Source of the DNA: Deltaproteobacteria bacterium | Lineage (GTDB): Bacteria; Desulfobacterota; DSM-4660; Desulfatiglandales; HGW-15 | DNA length: 6,802 bases | Reading direction: 5' to 3' | NCBI GenBank assembly: GCA_016932235.1 | Contig: JAFGDF010000290.1 | Coordinates: 1-6,802 of the forward strand | In this document: positions 1-5,463 of the stretch, piece by piece | Layout of the letters: every line of letters starts with the position of its first letter | Position numbering within the stretch: the stretch's first letter is position 1 | Notes under the pieces: model-generated | The model's input: the letters and a program-made list of their open reading frames with translations, nothing else | Told to the model about the DNA's origin: nothing | Database searches by the model: none | Made by a program: the position numbers and the translations under genes

Positions 1-389
1 AACTTAAGGACCTGAATGAGAGCGACGGTCCGGTTTTCAAGATCAAAAATGATCCGCGTATAATACCATACATAGGGACCTTTCTAAGGAAGACAGGCAT
101 TGATGAGATGCCCCAGCTCCTAAACATCCTGAAGGGTGAGATGAGCCTGGTAGGGCCGCGCCCGCCAATACCAGCCGAGGTGGATAAGTATGACAGGTGG
201 CAGATGAGGCGGCTCTCCATGAAACCGGGTCTTACCTGCCTGTGGCAGGTTTCTCCGAACAGGAACGATCTCTCCTTTGACCAGTGGATGAAGATAGACC
301 TTGAATACATTGACAACTGGACCCTTTTCCTCGATTTCAAGATAATCCTTATGACTATGAAGGCCGTGTTTACAATGCAGGGCCGCTAA
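1..389 (+). CDS. Exopolysaccharide polyprenyl glycosylphosphotransferase (initiating sugar transferase), C-terminal part
   Basis: The reading frame is open from base 3 and ends at TAA 387-389; the start lies left of the window. The protein belongs to the bacterial sugar transferase family (WcaJ/WbaP/PglC-like catalytic domain). These inner-membrane enzymes move a sugar-1-phosphate from a nucleotide sugar to undecaprenyl phosphate, the first step of a glycan repeat unit. Family hallmarks seen in order are: GPVFKIKNDPRI, the R-K-T-G-I-D-E-x-P-Q-L-x-N-I-L-K-G-x-M-S-L-V-G-P-R-P block, then KPGLTCLWQV and the terminal DLEYIDNWTLFLDFKIIL stretch with a natural C-terminus. The visible part is therefore roughly the last 128 residues of the catalytic domain and looks undamaged. 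Which sugar it transfers cannot be told from this part. A receiver-like gene follows after 47 bases. The window ends with the N-terminus of another member of the same family, so initiating transferases border the window on both sides. Confidence 0.95.
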   Translation, partial: LKDLNESDGPVFKIKNDPRIIPYIGTFLRKTGIDEMPQLLNILKGEMSLVGPRPPIPAEVDKYDRWQMRRLSMKPGLTCLWQVSPNRNDLSFDQWMKIDLEYIDNWTLFLDFKIILMTMKAVFTMQGR

Positions 390-404
390 TGAAATAGGGG
401 ATAA

Positions 405-424
405 ACCTCAAAATATCAATTGGA
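405..424. repeat. 20-bp direct repeat, copy 1 (left of the receiver-like gene)
   Basis: The sequence ACCTCAAAATATCAATTGGA occurs here and again, identical, at 932-951. Both copies are preceded by a similar AGGGGA-containing stretch. The two copies bracket the 437-886 gene, one on each side. They may be remnants of short dispersed intergenic repeats of the kind starting with GGGGACA, or footprints of a duplication; which one is inference. Confidence 0.8.
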
Positions 425-436
425 ATTTAGGGGACG

Positions 437-886
437 TTGTTGACTAGCGTGACTGATATAGCTGACGTCCTTATTATCACCGGAAACGAGAAATGGGCCG
501 AATCCGCTGAAAGGCTGTTAACACGAAATCTTTATACGGCGACCGTTGCTTCGAACTGCGACCAGGTTATCAGTGAACTGGAAAAGACCTGGTATCATAT
601 TATCCTGATCGACCTCGATTCTATAGATGTTTCCGAAACTTATCTGGCGAAAAAGATAAGAGAAATGGAGCCGGATATCCCCATAATCGGCCTTGGCCGC
701 CATGGCCGGGGCGCCTGTCCTGATGTTACCTACCTTGAAAAGCCCCTTTCTTCTGAAATAATCAAAAAACATTTCCCAGTATTTGTCGCCGCAAAGGAAG
801 CACGCACAGGCAGGAGGGCGCTGTATGGTTTTGCACTTGCCCTTTGCGTAGGTATTATTTTGTGGATTATTATCTTTCTAAAGTGA
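437..886 (+). CDS. Degenerate receiver-domain protein with C-terminal membrane helix
   Basis: This 149-residue protein reads like a CheY-type receiver domain (about residues 9-117) followed by a hydrophobic helix at about 130-148 and a final lysine. The candidate phosphoacceptor is Asp59 in ILIDLD, and Lys102-Pro103 in LEKPLS matches the conserved receiver K-P. The usual acidic pair after the first strand is replaced by Thr-Gly-Asn (15-17), so Mg-dependent phosphorylation is doubtful. There is no output domain. The likely picture is an inner-membrane-anchored pseudo-receiver in the polysaccharide locus; that role is inferred from position. The start is one of two adjacent TTG codons (437 or 440), a few bases after an AGGGGA ribosome-binding site at 429-434; GTG 449 is another possibility. 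A decayed paralogue of its 3' half lies at about 2795-3013. The function is otherwise unknown. Confidence 0.7.
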   Translation: MLTSVTDIADVLIITGNEKWAESAERLLTRNLYTATVASNCDQVISELEKTWYHIILIDLDSIDVSETYLAKKIREMEPDIPIIGLGRHGRGACPDVTYLEKPLSSEIIKKHFPVFVAAKEARTGRRALYGFALALCVGIILWIIIFLK

Positions 887-891
887 AATAA

Positions 892-930
892 AGCAGAGAA
901 TCAGAAGTTAAGAAAATAAGAAACAGGGGA
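892..930. repeat. Purine-rich degenerate spacer repeat, copy 1
   Basis: A purine-rich stretch with AGCAGA, AGTTAAGAA and CAGGGGA blocks lies just after the receiver-like gene. A recognisably similar arrangement occurs at 6466-6498 before the last gene. It does not look coding. It may be a degenerate short dispersed repeat; similar CAGAAAACAG-type sequence also appears inside gmd. Confidence 0.45.
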
Positions 931-931
931 C

Positions 932-951
932 ACCTCAAAATATCAATTGGA
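932..951. repeat. 20-bp direct repeat, copy 2 (right of the receiver-like gene)
   Basis: This is the identical second copy of ACCTCAAAATATCAATTGGA, first seen at 405-424. It follows a GGGGAC string, as the first copy follows GGGGAT. Confidence 0.8.
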
Positions 952-978
952 TGAGAAGAGAGTGATGAGGGAGATACT

Positions 979-1007
979 ACCCAATTCCGCTTAAGGCGGT
1001 TTTGGGT
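979..1007. repeat. ACCCA/TGGGT inverted repeat, copy 1
   Basis: The outer arms ACCCAA (979-984) and TTGGGT (1002-1007) enclose a CCGC-loop-GCGG stem (987-999). Together with the following GTAAAACTTACAG and TTTTTCTT it matches copy 3 (1448-1476 and onward) over about 50 bases with few differences. It sits 5 bases beyond the stop of the small minus-strand ORF, so a transcript-end hairpin for that ORF is possible, although no T-run follows in that direction. Confidence 0.65.
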
Positions 1008-1012
1008 AAAAC

Positions 1013-1198
1013 TTACAGTTTTTCTTTACGTATGCGTGTTTTATTTCGATCGATAATTACAAGATTTCTTGTGATGTCTTCTGGCGTTAAATTGTTCATA
1101 TTATCAAGAAATATTTTAGTGGCTTCTGTAAAAATAGGGGTCAAATCTCCTATTAGCTCTTGTCCAATTTTTTCTTTTATTCCCGCCAAGTTACCCAT
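1013..1198 (-). CDS. Small hypothetical protein (61 residues)
   Basis: A minus-strand ORF starts at ATG 1198-1196 and ends at TAA 1015-1013. I do not recognise the family. The product is charged and amphipathic, with GIKEKIGQELIGDL near the start, a middle FLDNMNNLTPEDITRNL and a basic tail RIRKEKL, so it reads like a soluble helical protein rather than a random frame. Two observations support it being real or once real. It is framed exactly by two ACCCA/TGGGT inverted repeats, one overlapping its start codon and one just past its stop. The sequence after repeat copy 3 (about 1477-1496) resembles the 3' end of this ORF, as though a second copy had been lost there. Against it, the ribosome-binding site is weak (GAGCG) and the opposite strand also has an open frame. 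The function is unknown. Confidence 0.4.
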   Translation of the reverse strand: MGNLAGIKEKIGQELIGDLTPIFTEATKIFLDNMNNLTPEDITRNLVIIDRNKTRIRKEKL

Positions 1199-1245
1199 TT
1201 TCGCTCAAGGTTTATCCGCCGTTTTTATGGCGGGCACTTTTGGGT
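1193..1245. repeat. ACCCA/TGGGT inverted repeat, copy 2 (longer form)
   Basis: The outer arms ACCCA (1193-1197) and TGGGT (1241-1245) flank an inner stem CCGCC...GGCGG with a loop of T and A. It is longer than copies 1 and 3. Its left arm overlaps the start codon of the small minus-strand ORF, and its right arm lies 2 bases before the first recognisable codon of the glycosyltransferase remnant. Confidence 0.6.
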
Positions 1246-1247
1246 AA

Positions 1248-1427
1248 AGATGGATGCAGAAAGTAGGGCTTGAATGGCTGTTTCTCCTTGCCGATGATCC
1301 CAGGAGGCTGTGGAAACGTTATTTAAAACACAACCCCCGGTTTGTCTATTACTTTTTCCTCCAGTTGATTAGGGAGAAAAGGAGAAAAAAACGGCGCAAA
1401 AATCAATTCACAACGCCAGATTTATGA
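1248..1427 (+). pseudogene. WecG/TagA/CpsF-type glycosyltransferase, C-terminal fragment
   Basis: The frame starting at AGA 1248 and ending at TGA 1425-1427 gives about 59 residues. It begins RWMQKVGLEWLF and continues DDPRRLWKRYLKHNPRFVYYF with a lysine/arginine-rich tail. This is the typical C-terminal signature of the WecG/TagA/CpsF family (R-W-M-Q-x-x-G-L-E-W-L-F-R-L, then P-R-R-L-W-R-R-Y and N-P-R-F), which adds N-acetylmannosaminuronic acid or a related sugar to lipid-linked glycans. The catalytic N-terminal two-thirds are missing: upstream, the sequence switches within a few bases to the right arm of an inverted repeat. I therefore call it a remnant truncated on its 5' side. An ATG at 1254 could in principle start a 57-residue product, but it would lack the active site. 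Confidence 0.8.
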
Positions 1428-1447
1428 TTACAACTCATCTGACCTTT

Positions 1448-1476
1448 ACCCATTTCCGCCCAGGGCTGTTTTGGGT
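1448..1476. repeat. ACCCA/TGGGT inverted repeat, copy 3
   Basis: ACCCA (1448-1452) and TGGGT (1472-1476) enclose a GCCCAGGGC palindrome. The unit and the bases after it (GTAAAAACTTTCAG, TTTTTCTTCAC) closely repeat 979-1025, so the tail of the small minus-strand ORF appears to be duplicated here in a decayed state. Confidence 0.65.
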
Positions 1477-1519
1477 AAAAACTTTCAGTTTTTCTTCACA
1501 AAATAAGATGGTTCATTCT

Positions 1520-1552
1520 TTTGCATGTTGATTTTTTTATGATATAATCATA
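1520..1552 (+). promoter_or_regulatory. Promoter and palindromic operator of the TumE-like toxin-antitoxin module
   Basis: TTTGCA (1520-1525) and a perfect TATAAT (1543-1548) are 17 bases apart, as in a sigma-70 promoter. The -10 box lies inside a perfect 15-bp palindrome, TATGATATAATCATA (1538-1552). This is the usual place for binding by a self-regulating antitoxin or toxin-antitoxin complex. The promoter spacing and palindrome are seen; the autoregulation is inferred. Confidence 0.6.
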
Positions 1553-1609
1553 TTCAATCCAAAAGATATGTTATCATTTTAATTAAATTGAAAAGGACGG
1601 TGATTTCTT

Positions 1610-1900
1610 ATGACCGGTTTAAAATTAATTTCAAGCAGCAATCGCCAATTAAAACCTCTTGTTGAGGCCGCGCTTGCCAATGAAATACGTTTACTCCAAG
1701 CTGGTCAGCTCAAGACGGAAGCAAGGCTTAGAGACTTCGAAGAAAAACATAAAATGAAAACCGAAGAATTTATTACACATTATGAAAATGATGAGTTAGA
1801 AGAAACCATGGATTTTGCCGAATGGATTGGCGAGTTCCGGATGCTGGAAAGGTTGCGAGAAAAAGTTGACACGCTGAGGGATATCCGTTTTGCGAATTGA
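1610..1900 (+). CDS. Putative antitoxin (coiled-coil partner of the DUF6516/TumE-like toxin)
   Basis: This 96-residue charged, largely helical protein starts at ATG after AAAAGGACGG (1591-1600). A long heptad-rich helix covers about residues 15-55 (LVEAALANEIRLLQAGQ then LRDFEEKHKM). It is followed by the conserved-looking K-T-E-E-F and M-D-F-A-E-W-I-G-E-F block (about 51-78) and a second helix RLREKVDTLRDI. Short proteins with this helix, E-F and E-W-x-G-E pattern commonly sit directly upstream of DUF6516 proteins, so I infer it neutralises the downstream toxin. There is no helix-turn-helix I can recognise, so if it represses the palindromic promoter it may do so with the toxin. The last 11 bases overlap the toxin start, indicating translational coupling. 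Base use is AT-richer than in the flanking polysaccharide genes, consistent with separate acquisition. Confidence 0.7.
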   Translation: MTGLKLISSSNRQLKPLVEAALANEIRLLQAGQLKTEARLRDFEEKHKMKTEEFITHYENDELEETMDFAEWIGEFRMLERLREKVDTLRDIRFAN

Positions 1901-2282
1901 AGAATATTTTCTTAAAGTCAAAGGGATTGTGGAATCCACTTCGATTGTTTATTTGTCAAATATCACATATGAGAAAAGGGGGACTTACGAAGGCTTTATT
2001 AGCGGTCGACTTCAATTTATTGATGATACTGTTTTAGAATGGCGTGAATTTATAGATGTTGAAATTATTGAAGACCGTTTAATGTATACATATCATTACA
2101 TGACTTCTTCAAATGAAATCATTTTTCGTTATGATAATACGGGTCACAATAAAAAGTTGGGTCTTCCTACTTATCCTCACCATAAACATGATGGTAGTGA
2201 GGAAAAGGTTCTTCCTGCAAAAGCAGCGGATATAGATATGATTCTCCAGGAAATCTCATTGATGGTCATAATTCCGACATAA
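1890..2282 (+). CDS. TumE/DUF6516-family putative toxin
   Basis: The 130-residue product starts at TTG 1890, with GAGGG (1876-1880) 9 bases upstream, and overlaps the antitoxin by 11 bases in another frame. The fold signature is that of the DUF6516 (TumE-like) family: a beta-rich N-terminal half with GRLQFIDDTVLEWREFID (about 39-56), then the RLMYTYHYM strand, IIFRYDN, and the strongly conserved P-x-H-H-K-H (about 96-101), followed by a short C-terminal helix. These proteins are annotated as toxins of two-gene toxin-antitoxin systems. The molecular target is not settled as far as I know; the His-rich P-x-H-H-K-H could be catalytic, which is inference. The gene is complete for the family's size. 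It abuts the deacetylase-like remnant, which begins within the toxin stop codon region, so 2282 may mark the right edge of the inserted module. Confidence 0.78.
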   Translation: MRIEEYFLKVKGIVESTSIVYLSNITYEKRGTYEGFISGRLQFIDDTVLEWREFIDVEIIEDRLMYTYHYMTSSNEIIFRYDNTGHNKKLGLPTYPHHKHDGSEEKVLPAKAADIDMILQEISLMVIIPT

Positions 2283-2594
2283 AACATTTTATCCCACCAA
2301 TAATATTATCCGGGCTGTCGAGGCAGGGACATTTCCGGAAAAGGTGATGATCAATACCCATCCACAAAGATGGACGGACAAGCCTATTCCGTGGTTCAAC
2401 CCCAGTGAAACCCTGCTTCGCAGGATGCCTTTGGCATCCCGGTTAAACAGCTTCGCTTCCCTGGGGAGTTTAACGGGATAAATGTTTCACGGGGTGAAGA
2501 GCTTATCGCCCAGAACATCAAAAATGTTGCCAAGATGTTATTGAAAAAATCCAGATGGTCTTATAAATTTGATATAAAAAAGGAAAAAAGTTAA
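2281..2594 (+). pseudogene. Polysaccharide-deacetylase-like protein, C-terminal fragment split by an insertion
   Basis: Frame 2281-2400 reads TFYPTNNIIRAVEAGTFPEK then VMINTHPQRWTDKPIPWFN. It resumes at 2496-2594, in a different frame, with EELIAQNIKNVAKMLL and a lysine-rich end. The N-T-H-P-Q-R-W-x-D block followed by a W-F/E-L-x-x-Q-N-x-K-N segment is the typical C-terminus of deacetylase-like proteins found in polysaccharide loci. I am confident the two halves were one gene, less so of the exact family. Between them lies a 97-bp hairpin element. The N-terminal catalytic part is missing; the toxin-antitoxin module occupies its place. No working enzyme can be made from this. Confidence 0.6.
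2399..2495. mobile_element. Nested-hairpin (MITE/REP-like) palindromic element inside a gene remnant
   Basis: Outer arms ACCCCAGTGAAAC (2399-2411) and GTTTCACGGGGT (2484-2495) are inverted copies differing by one inserted base. Inside are three further hairpins in a row. The first is CCTGC-TTC-GCAGG (2412-2424). The second is GGATGCC-TTT-GGCATCC (2423-2439). The third has arms CCCGGTTAAAC (2438-2448) and GTTTAACGGG (2468-2477). The whole can fold as a cloverleaf. It separates two parts of one protein frame, so it is an insertion. It encodes nothing, so if mobile it must use a transposase supplied elsewhere. Confidence 0.7.
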
Positions 2595-2596
2595 GG

Positions 2597-2790
2597 AATT
2601 ACAGAGTGCTGTCCAAGGTACTTAATACACACAGCGAGATTATCCTTTCATACAGGATCAAGGAGTTTGAACAGTTTGGAGAACTGTTCAGAAGAGATAG
2701 GGGTTTCGGGGACCCCTTGATATTTTATTATATAACGTTCGTGCAGAACGTGCGCAGTTCCCGTAAATATCTTTCAGTCGGATCTTTCAC
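2597..2790 (+). pseudogene. Possible sulfotransferase-like remnant (weak)
   Basis: The frame open from about 2597 gives LSKVLNTHSEIILSYRIKEF followed by EQFGELFRRD. This resembles the segment just after the 5'-phosphosulfate loop of sulfotransferases (T-T-L-L-x-x-L-L-N-x-H-P-x-I), but the loop itself and everything downstream are absent. After about 2700 the frame reads into low-information sequence with a GGGGACCCC palindrome (2709-2717) and an ACGTTC/GAACGT hairpin (2735-2751). The family call rests on one short motif and could be wrong. A GTG at 2606 opens the frame, but a functional product is unlikely because the same frame runs on into the receiver remnant. Confidence 0.3.
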
Positions 2791-2794
2791 TTCT

Positions 2795-3013
2795 ATTGAA
2801 ATACGCCTACAACAATCGGCCCTAGGCCTTTACGGCCGGGGCGCCTGCCCTGAAATGATTTACTTTAATAAGCACCTCTTACCTGGAATAATAAAAAAGC
2901 ATTTTCCGGTATTTGTCGCCACAAAGGAAGCACGCACCGGCAGGAGGGCGCTGTAAGCCCTTGTTCTCGCCTGCTGCGCGGGTGTCATTTTGCGGATTAT
3001 TATCTTTCTATAG
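2795..3013 (+). pseudogene. Decayed second copy of the receiver/membrane-helix gene
   Basis: This stretch matches the 3' half of the 437-886 gene at DNA level. For example, 2907-2955 and 777-825 differ at only 3 of 49 bases. The translated block GRGACPEMIYFNKHLLPGII continues with KKHFPVFVATKEARTGRRAL and parallels the intact copy. Here the codon after R-R-A-L is TAA (2954-2956) where the intact gene has TAT, so the C-terminal helix (still visible as ...GVILRIIIFL) is cut off. The N-terminal part of the receiver is not recognisable. The next intact gene downstream is gmd. Confidence 0.8.
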
Positions 3014-3031
3014 AGGAGATAGAAATATAAG

Positions 3032-3061
3032 TTGGCAAAAAAATCTTTTCTGTTTTATGCT
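3032..3061 (+). promoter_or_regulatory. Possible promoter for gmd-fcl
   Basis: TTGGCA (3032-3037; five of six to TTGACA) and TATGCT (3056-3061) are 18 bases apart. They lie about 50 bases before the gmd start, in an AT-rich gap just after the receiver remnant. It is a consensus match only. Confidence 0.4.
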
Positions 3062-3111
3062 TTTGTTTCAGAGACTCAATTCTAAAAACCTCTAATCATA
3101 AGGATGCTATT

Positions 3112-4287
3112 TTGAAACGGGCATTGATCACAGGCATTACAGGGCAGGACGGGGCGTATCTGGCCGAGCTACTGCTGGAAAAAGAATACGAGGTCCATGG
3201 CGTGAAAAGGCGGTCCTCCCTTTTCAACACGGAGCGAATAGATCATCTATATAAAGATCCCCATGAAAAGGAAAGGCACTTTATACTCCATTACGGGGAT
3301 ATGACCGATTCCACCAACCTGATCAGGATTATCCAGGACGTGCAGCCGGATGAGATATATAATCTGGCCGCGCAGAGCCATGTGCAGGTGTCTTTTGAGA
3401 CAGCAGAATACACAGCCAATGCGGATGCCCTTGGCACGCTCCGCCTGCTTGAGGCGATAAGGATCCTGAACCTTGAAAAAAAGACAAGGTTTTACCAGGC
3501 ATCCACCAGTGAACTATATGGAAATGTCAGGGAAAAGCCTCAGAGGGAGACTACGCCTTTTTACCCGCGGAGTCCCTACGGGGTTGCCAAACTTTACGCC
3601 TACTGGATAACGGTGAATTATCGCGAGGCTTACGGCATTTACGCATGCAACGGTATATTGTTCAATCACGAATCGCCCATCCGGGGCGAGACCTTTGTTT
3701 CACGTAAGATAACCAGGGGACTGGCCAGGATAAAGATGGGCCTTCAGGATTGCCTTTATCTGGGTAACCTTGACGCTAAAAGGGACTGGGGACATGCAAA
3801 AGACTATGTGGAGGCCCAGTGGAATATATTACAGCAGCCCGAACCGGAGGATTATGTCATTGCTACCGGCGAGCAGCATTCTGTAAGGGAGTTTGTGGAA
3901 CTTGCAGTAAAGGAACTGGGCTTTGAGATAGAATGGAAGGGCTCGGATGTTGATGAGGTGGGAATCGTAAGACAGAAAACAGAAGACAGAAAACAGGAGA
4001 CAAAAGGAAAGGGTGTGGGGGCTGAAAAAACGACACACCCCTTACCCCTTCCCCCTAACCTCTCACCCGGCAATATAATTGTAAAAATTGATCCCAGGTA
4101 TTTCCGTCCCACGGAGGTGGAAGATCTTTTAGGTGATGCTTCAAAGGCCAGGGAAAAGCTGGGCTGGTTTCCGAGGATAACCTTCAATAAACTTGTAAAA
4201 CAGATGGTCAATGAGGATCTTGAACTGGCAAAGAGGGACGCCATGATCAAGGAGAAGGGATTTAAGATACTTAACAGCTTTGAATAG
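3112..4287 (+). CDS. gmd: GDP-mannose 4,6-dehydratase
   Basis: This cytoplasmic NADP-dependent enzyme of the short-chain dehydrogenase superfamily converts GDP-D-mannose to GDP-4-keto-6-deoxy-D-mannose, the first step to GDP-L-fucose. The 391 residues begin with the Rossmann motif GITGQDG (8-14). The catalytic set is present: Thr132 and Glu134 in ASTSELYG, and Tyr156-x3-Lys160 in [26 protein letters not shown] (183-199), [13 protein letters not shown] and [11 protein letters not shown] (327-337) are family signatures. The start is TTG 3112, chosen because AAGGA (3100-3104) lies 7 bases upstream and the Rossmann strand follows at once. Between Gly-Ile-Val-Arg (284-287) and the conserved SPGN (318-321) there is a low-complexity, proline- and lysine-rich insert; from memory of E. 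coli Gmd (373 residues) this region is about 20 residues longer here. It sits in a variable loop, so the enzyme may well still work. fcl follows 102 bases downstream and completes the pathway. Confidence 0.96.
   Translation: MKRALITGITGQDGAYLAELLLEKEYEVHGVKRRSSLFNTERIDHLYKDPHEKERHFILHYGDMTDSTNLIRIIQDVQPDEIYNLAAQSHVQVSFETAEYTANADALGTLRLLEAIRILNLEKKTRFYQASTSELYGNVREKPQRETTPFYPRSPYGVAKLYAYWITVNYREAYGIYACNGILFNHESPIRGETFVSRKITRGLARIKMGLQDCLYLGNLDAKRDWGHAKDYVEAQWNILQQPEPEDYVIATGEQHSVREFVELAVKELGFEIEWKGSDVDEVGIVRQKTEDRKQETKGKGVGAEKTTHPLPLPPNLSPGNIIVKIDPRYFRPTEVEDLLGDASKAREKLGWFPRITFNKLVKQMVNEDLELAKRDAMIKEKGFKILNSFE
3973..4068. repeat. Repeat-like in-frame insertion within gmd
   Basis: The segment starts with CAGAAAACAG / GAAGACAG / GAAAACAGGAG near-repeats. 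It then forms an inverted repeat, AAAGGGTGTG (about 4008-4017) against CACACCCCTT (about 4034-4043), and ends in C-rich CCCCTTACCCCTTCCCCC. Its composition is unlike gmd and like the intergenic spacers of this window. It adds a non-conserved loop yet keeps the frame. It is probably a spacer-type repeat that landed in a permissive loop, as described for Rickettsia palindromic elements; the comparison is analogy only. Confidence 0.6.
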
Positions 4288-4292
4288 ACGGG

Positions 4293-4380
4293 AGGCTTTA
4301 GGCGTAAGGCGTAAGGGGTGAGGCGTGAGAGGGAAAATAATCGACTTACTCCTAACGCCTAACGTTTGACGACTTAACGG
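4293..4380. repeat. Degenerate GGCGTAAG / ACGCCTAA repeats between gmd and fcl
   Basis: The left half has GGCGTAAGGCGTAAGGGGTG-like tandem units. The right half has CTCCTAACGCCTAACG, which reads as the same unit inverted, so the spacer can form an imperfect hairpin. No gene is seen in it, and fcl has no clear ribosome-binding site after it. Confidence 0.5.
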
Positions 4381-4389
4381 AAAATAACA

Positions 4390-5327
4390 ATGAACAAAGA
4401 TGACAAAATATACGTAGCCGGTCACAGGGGCCTTGTCGGTTCCGCGATCATGGGGATTCTGAAAAAAATGGTTTTCAAAATCTCATCTGTCGAACTCACG
4501 ATGAACTTGATCTTACTGACCAGGCAGGGGTTAGGGAGTTTTTCAGAAATGAGATGCCTGATTATGTATTTCTTGCTGCCGCCAGGGTGGGCGGTATTCA
4601 CGCCAATGATGCATATCCCGCTGAATTCATAAGGAGCAATATAGTAATACAGTCCAATGTAATACACGCCGCATGGCAGCAAGGTGTTAAAAAATTTCTG
4701 TTCCTGGGTTCTTCATGTATCTACCCCAAGCTGGCACCACAACCCATAAAGGAGGACTATCTGCTGACAGGACCTCTTGAGCCTACAAACGAGTGGTACG
4801 CGGTCGCGAAAATAGCCGGTATAAAGATGTGCCAGGCCTATCGAAAACAGTATGGGTTTAACGCTATCTCCATAATGCCCACGAACCTTTATGGGCCGGG
4901 AGACAACTTTGATCTTGAAAATTCCCATGTTCTTCCCGCCCTTATACGTAAATTTCACGAGGGAAAAGAGGTTGATAAGAAAGAGGTCGTCATATGGGGT
5001 ACGGGCAAACCAATGAGGGAGTTTCTGCATGTGGATGATCTGGCAGGGGCTGCCCTTTTTCTCATGCAAAATTATGATGACCCGGAGATAATAAACGTGG
5101 GATCAGGCAAGGATATATCCATCAGGGAACTGGCTGAGCTTGTCAGAGAGATTACAGGGTGCCGGTCTGAGATAGTATTTGATTCCACCATGCCAGACGG
5201 AACCCCTCAAAAGCTTCTCGACATATCAAAGATAAAAGAGCTTGGCTGGAGGCCGAAGATATCCCTGCGCGAAGGGATTGAATCCACATACCAATGGTTT
5301 ATTGAGAAAACATCCGAAATGGATTAG
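4390..5327 (+). CDS. fcl: GDP-L-fucose synthase, frameshifted at an A-run
   Basis: This cytoplasmic NADPH-dependent epimerase/reductase (also called wcaG) makes GDP-L-fucose from the Gmd product. The N-terminus [20 protein letters not shown] holds the Rossmann G-x-x-G-x-x-G. The frame then leaves the protein at an A7 run (4462-4468), and the rest continues in the -1 frame from [17 protein letters not shown] to the end. Reading A8 instead of A7 gives a seamless [11 protein letters not shown] and 312 residues, normal for the family. In that restored numbering the catalytic Ser108 (GSSCIYP), Cys110, Tyr137-x3-Lys141 (EWYAVAK) and His180 are all present. The remainder is intact, so this is a single recent indel, an assembly error in a homopolymer, or slippage-tolerated expression. 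As read, the longest single-frame product would start at ATG 4554 and lack the cofactor-binding N-terminus. Confidence 0.93.
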
Positions 5328-5463
5328 GTATAAGGGGGGTATAACGTTCTTAAGTTTTTAACTTTCTACCAATTTACTGTGAGTTTGGCTATTTGTGCTT
5401 TCAGAAGTTTAAGATTTAATTGTTAAGGAGACAAGAATACAAGAGATGTGACATGAAATAATT

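Noticed and set aside
1002..1247. 81-residue plus-strand ORF opposite the small minus-strand ORF
   Set aside because: It starts in and runs through two inverted repeats and gives unremarkable hydrophobic sequence; the minus-strand frame is more protein-like and better delimited.
979..1476. Integron-type attC sites for the ACCCA/TGGGT repeats
   Set aside because: The arms end in ACCCAA/TTGGGT without the needed RYYYAAC/GTTRRRY cores, two copies are only 29 bp, and no integrase or cassette array is seen.
2399..2495. tRNA-like cloverleaf
   Set aside because: Although it folds with several stems, arm lengths, loop sequences and the absence of T-loop and anticodon-loop features do not fit a tRNA.
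2913..3095. 60-residue plus-strand ORF
   Set aside because: It is an out-of-frame reading of the receiver-gene remnant, whose homologous frame is clear.
3829..4250. Minus-strand ORFs opposite gmd
   Set aside because: They are shadows of the gmd coding frame, with no recognisable domain.
4459..4473. Programmed -1 ribosomal frameshift as the main explanation in fcl
   Set aside because: The run is in the wrong phase for a clean tandem slip (GAA would pair in the P site), no stimulatory hairpin is evident, and family members are not known to need it; a single-base deletion is simpler.
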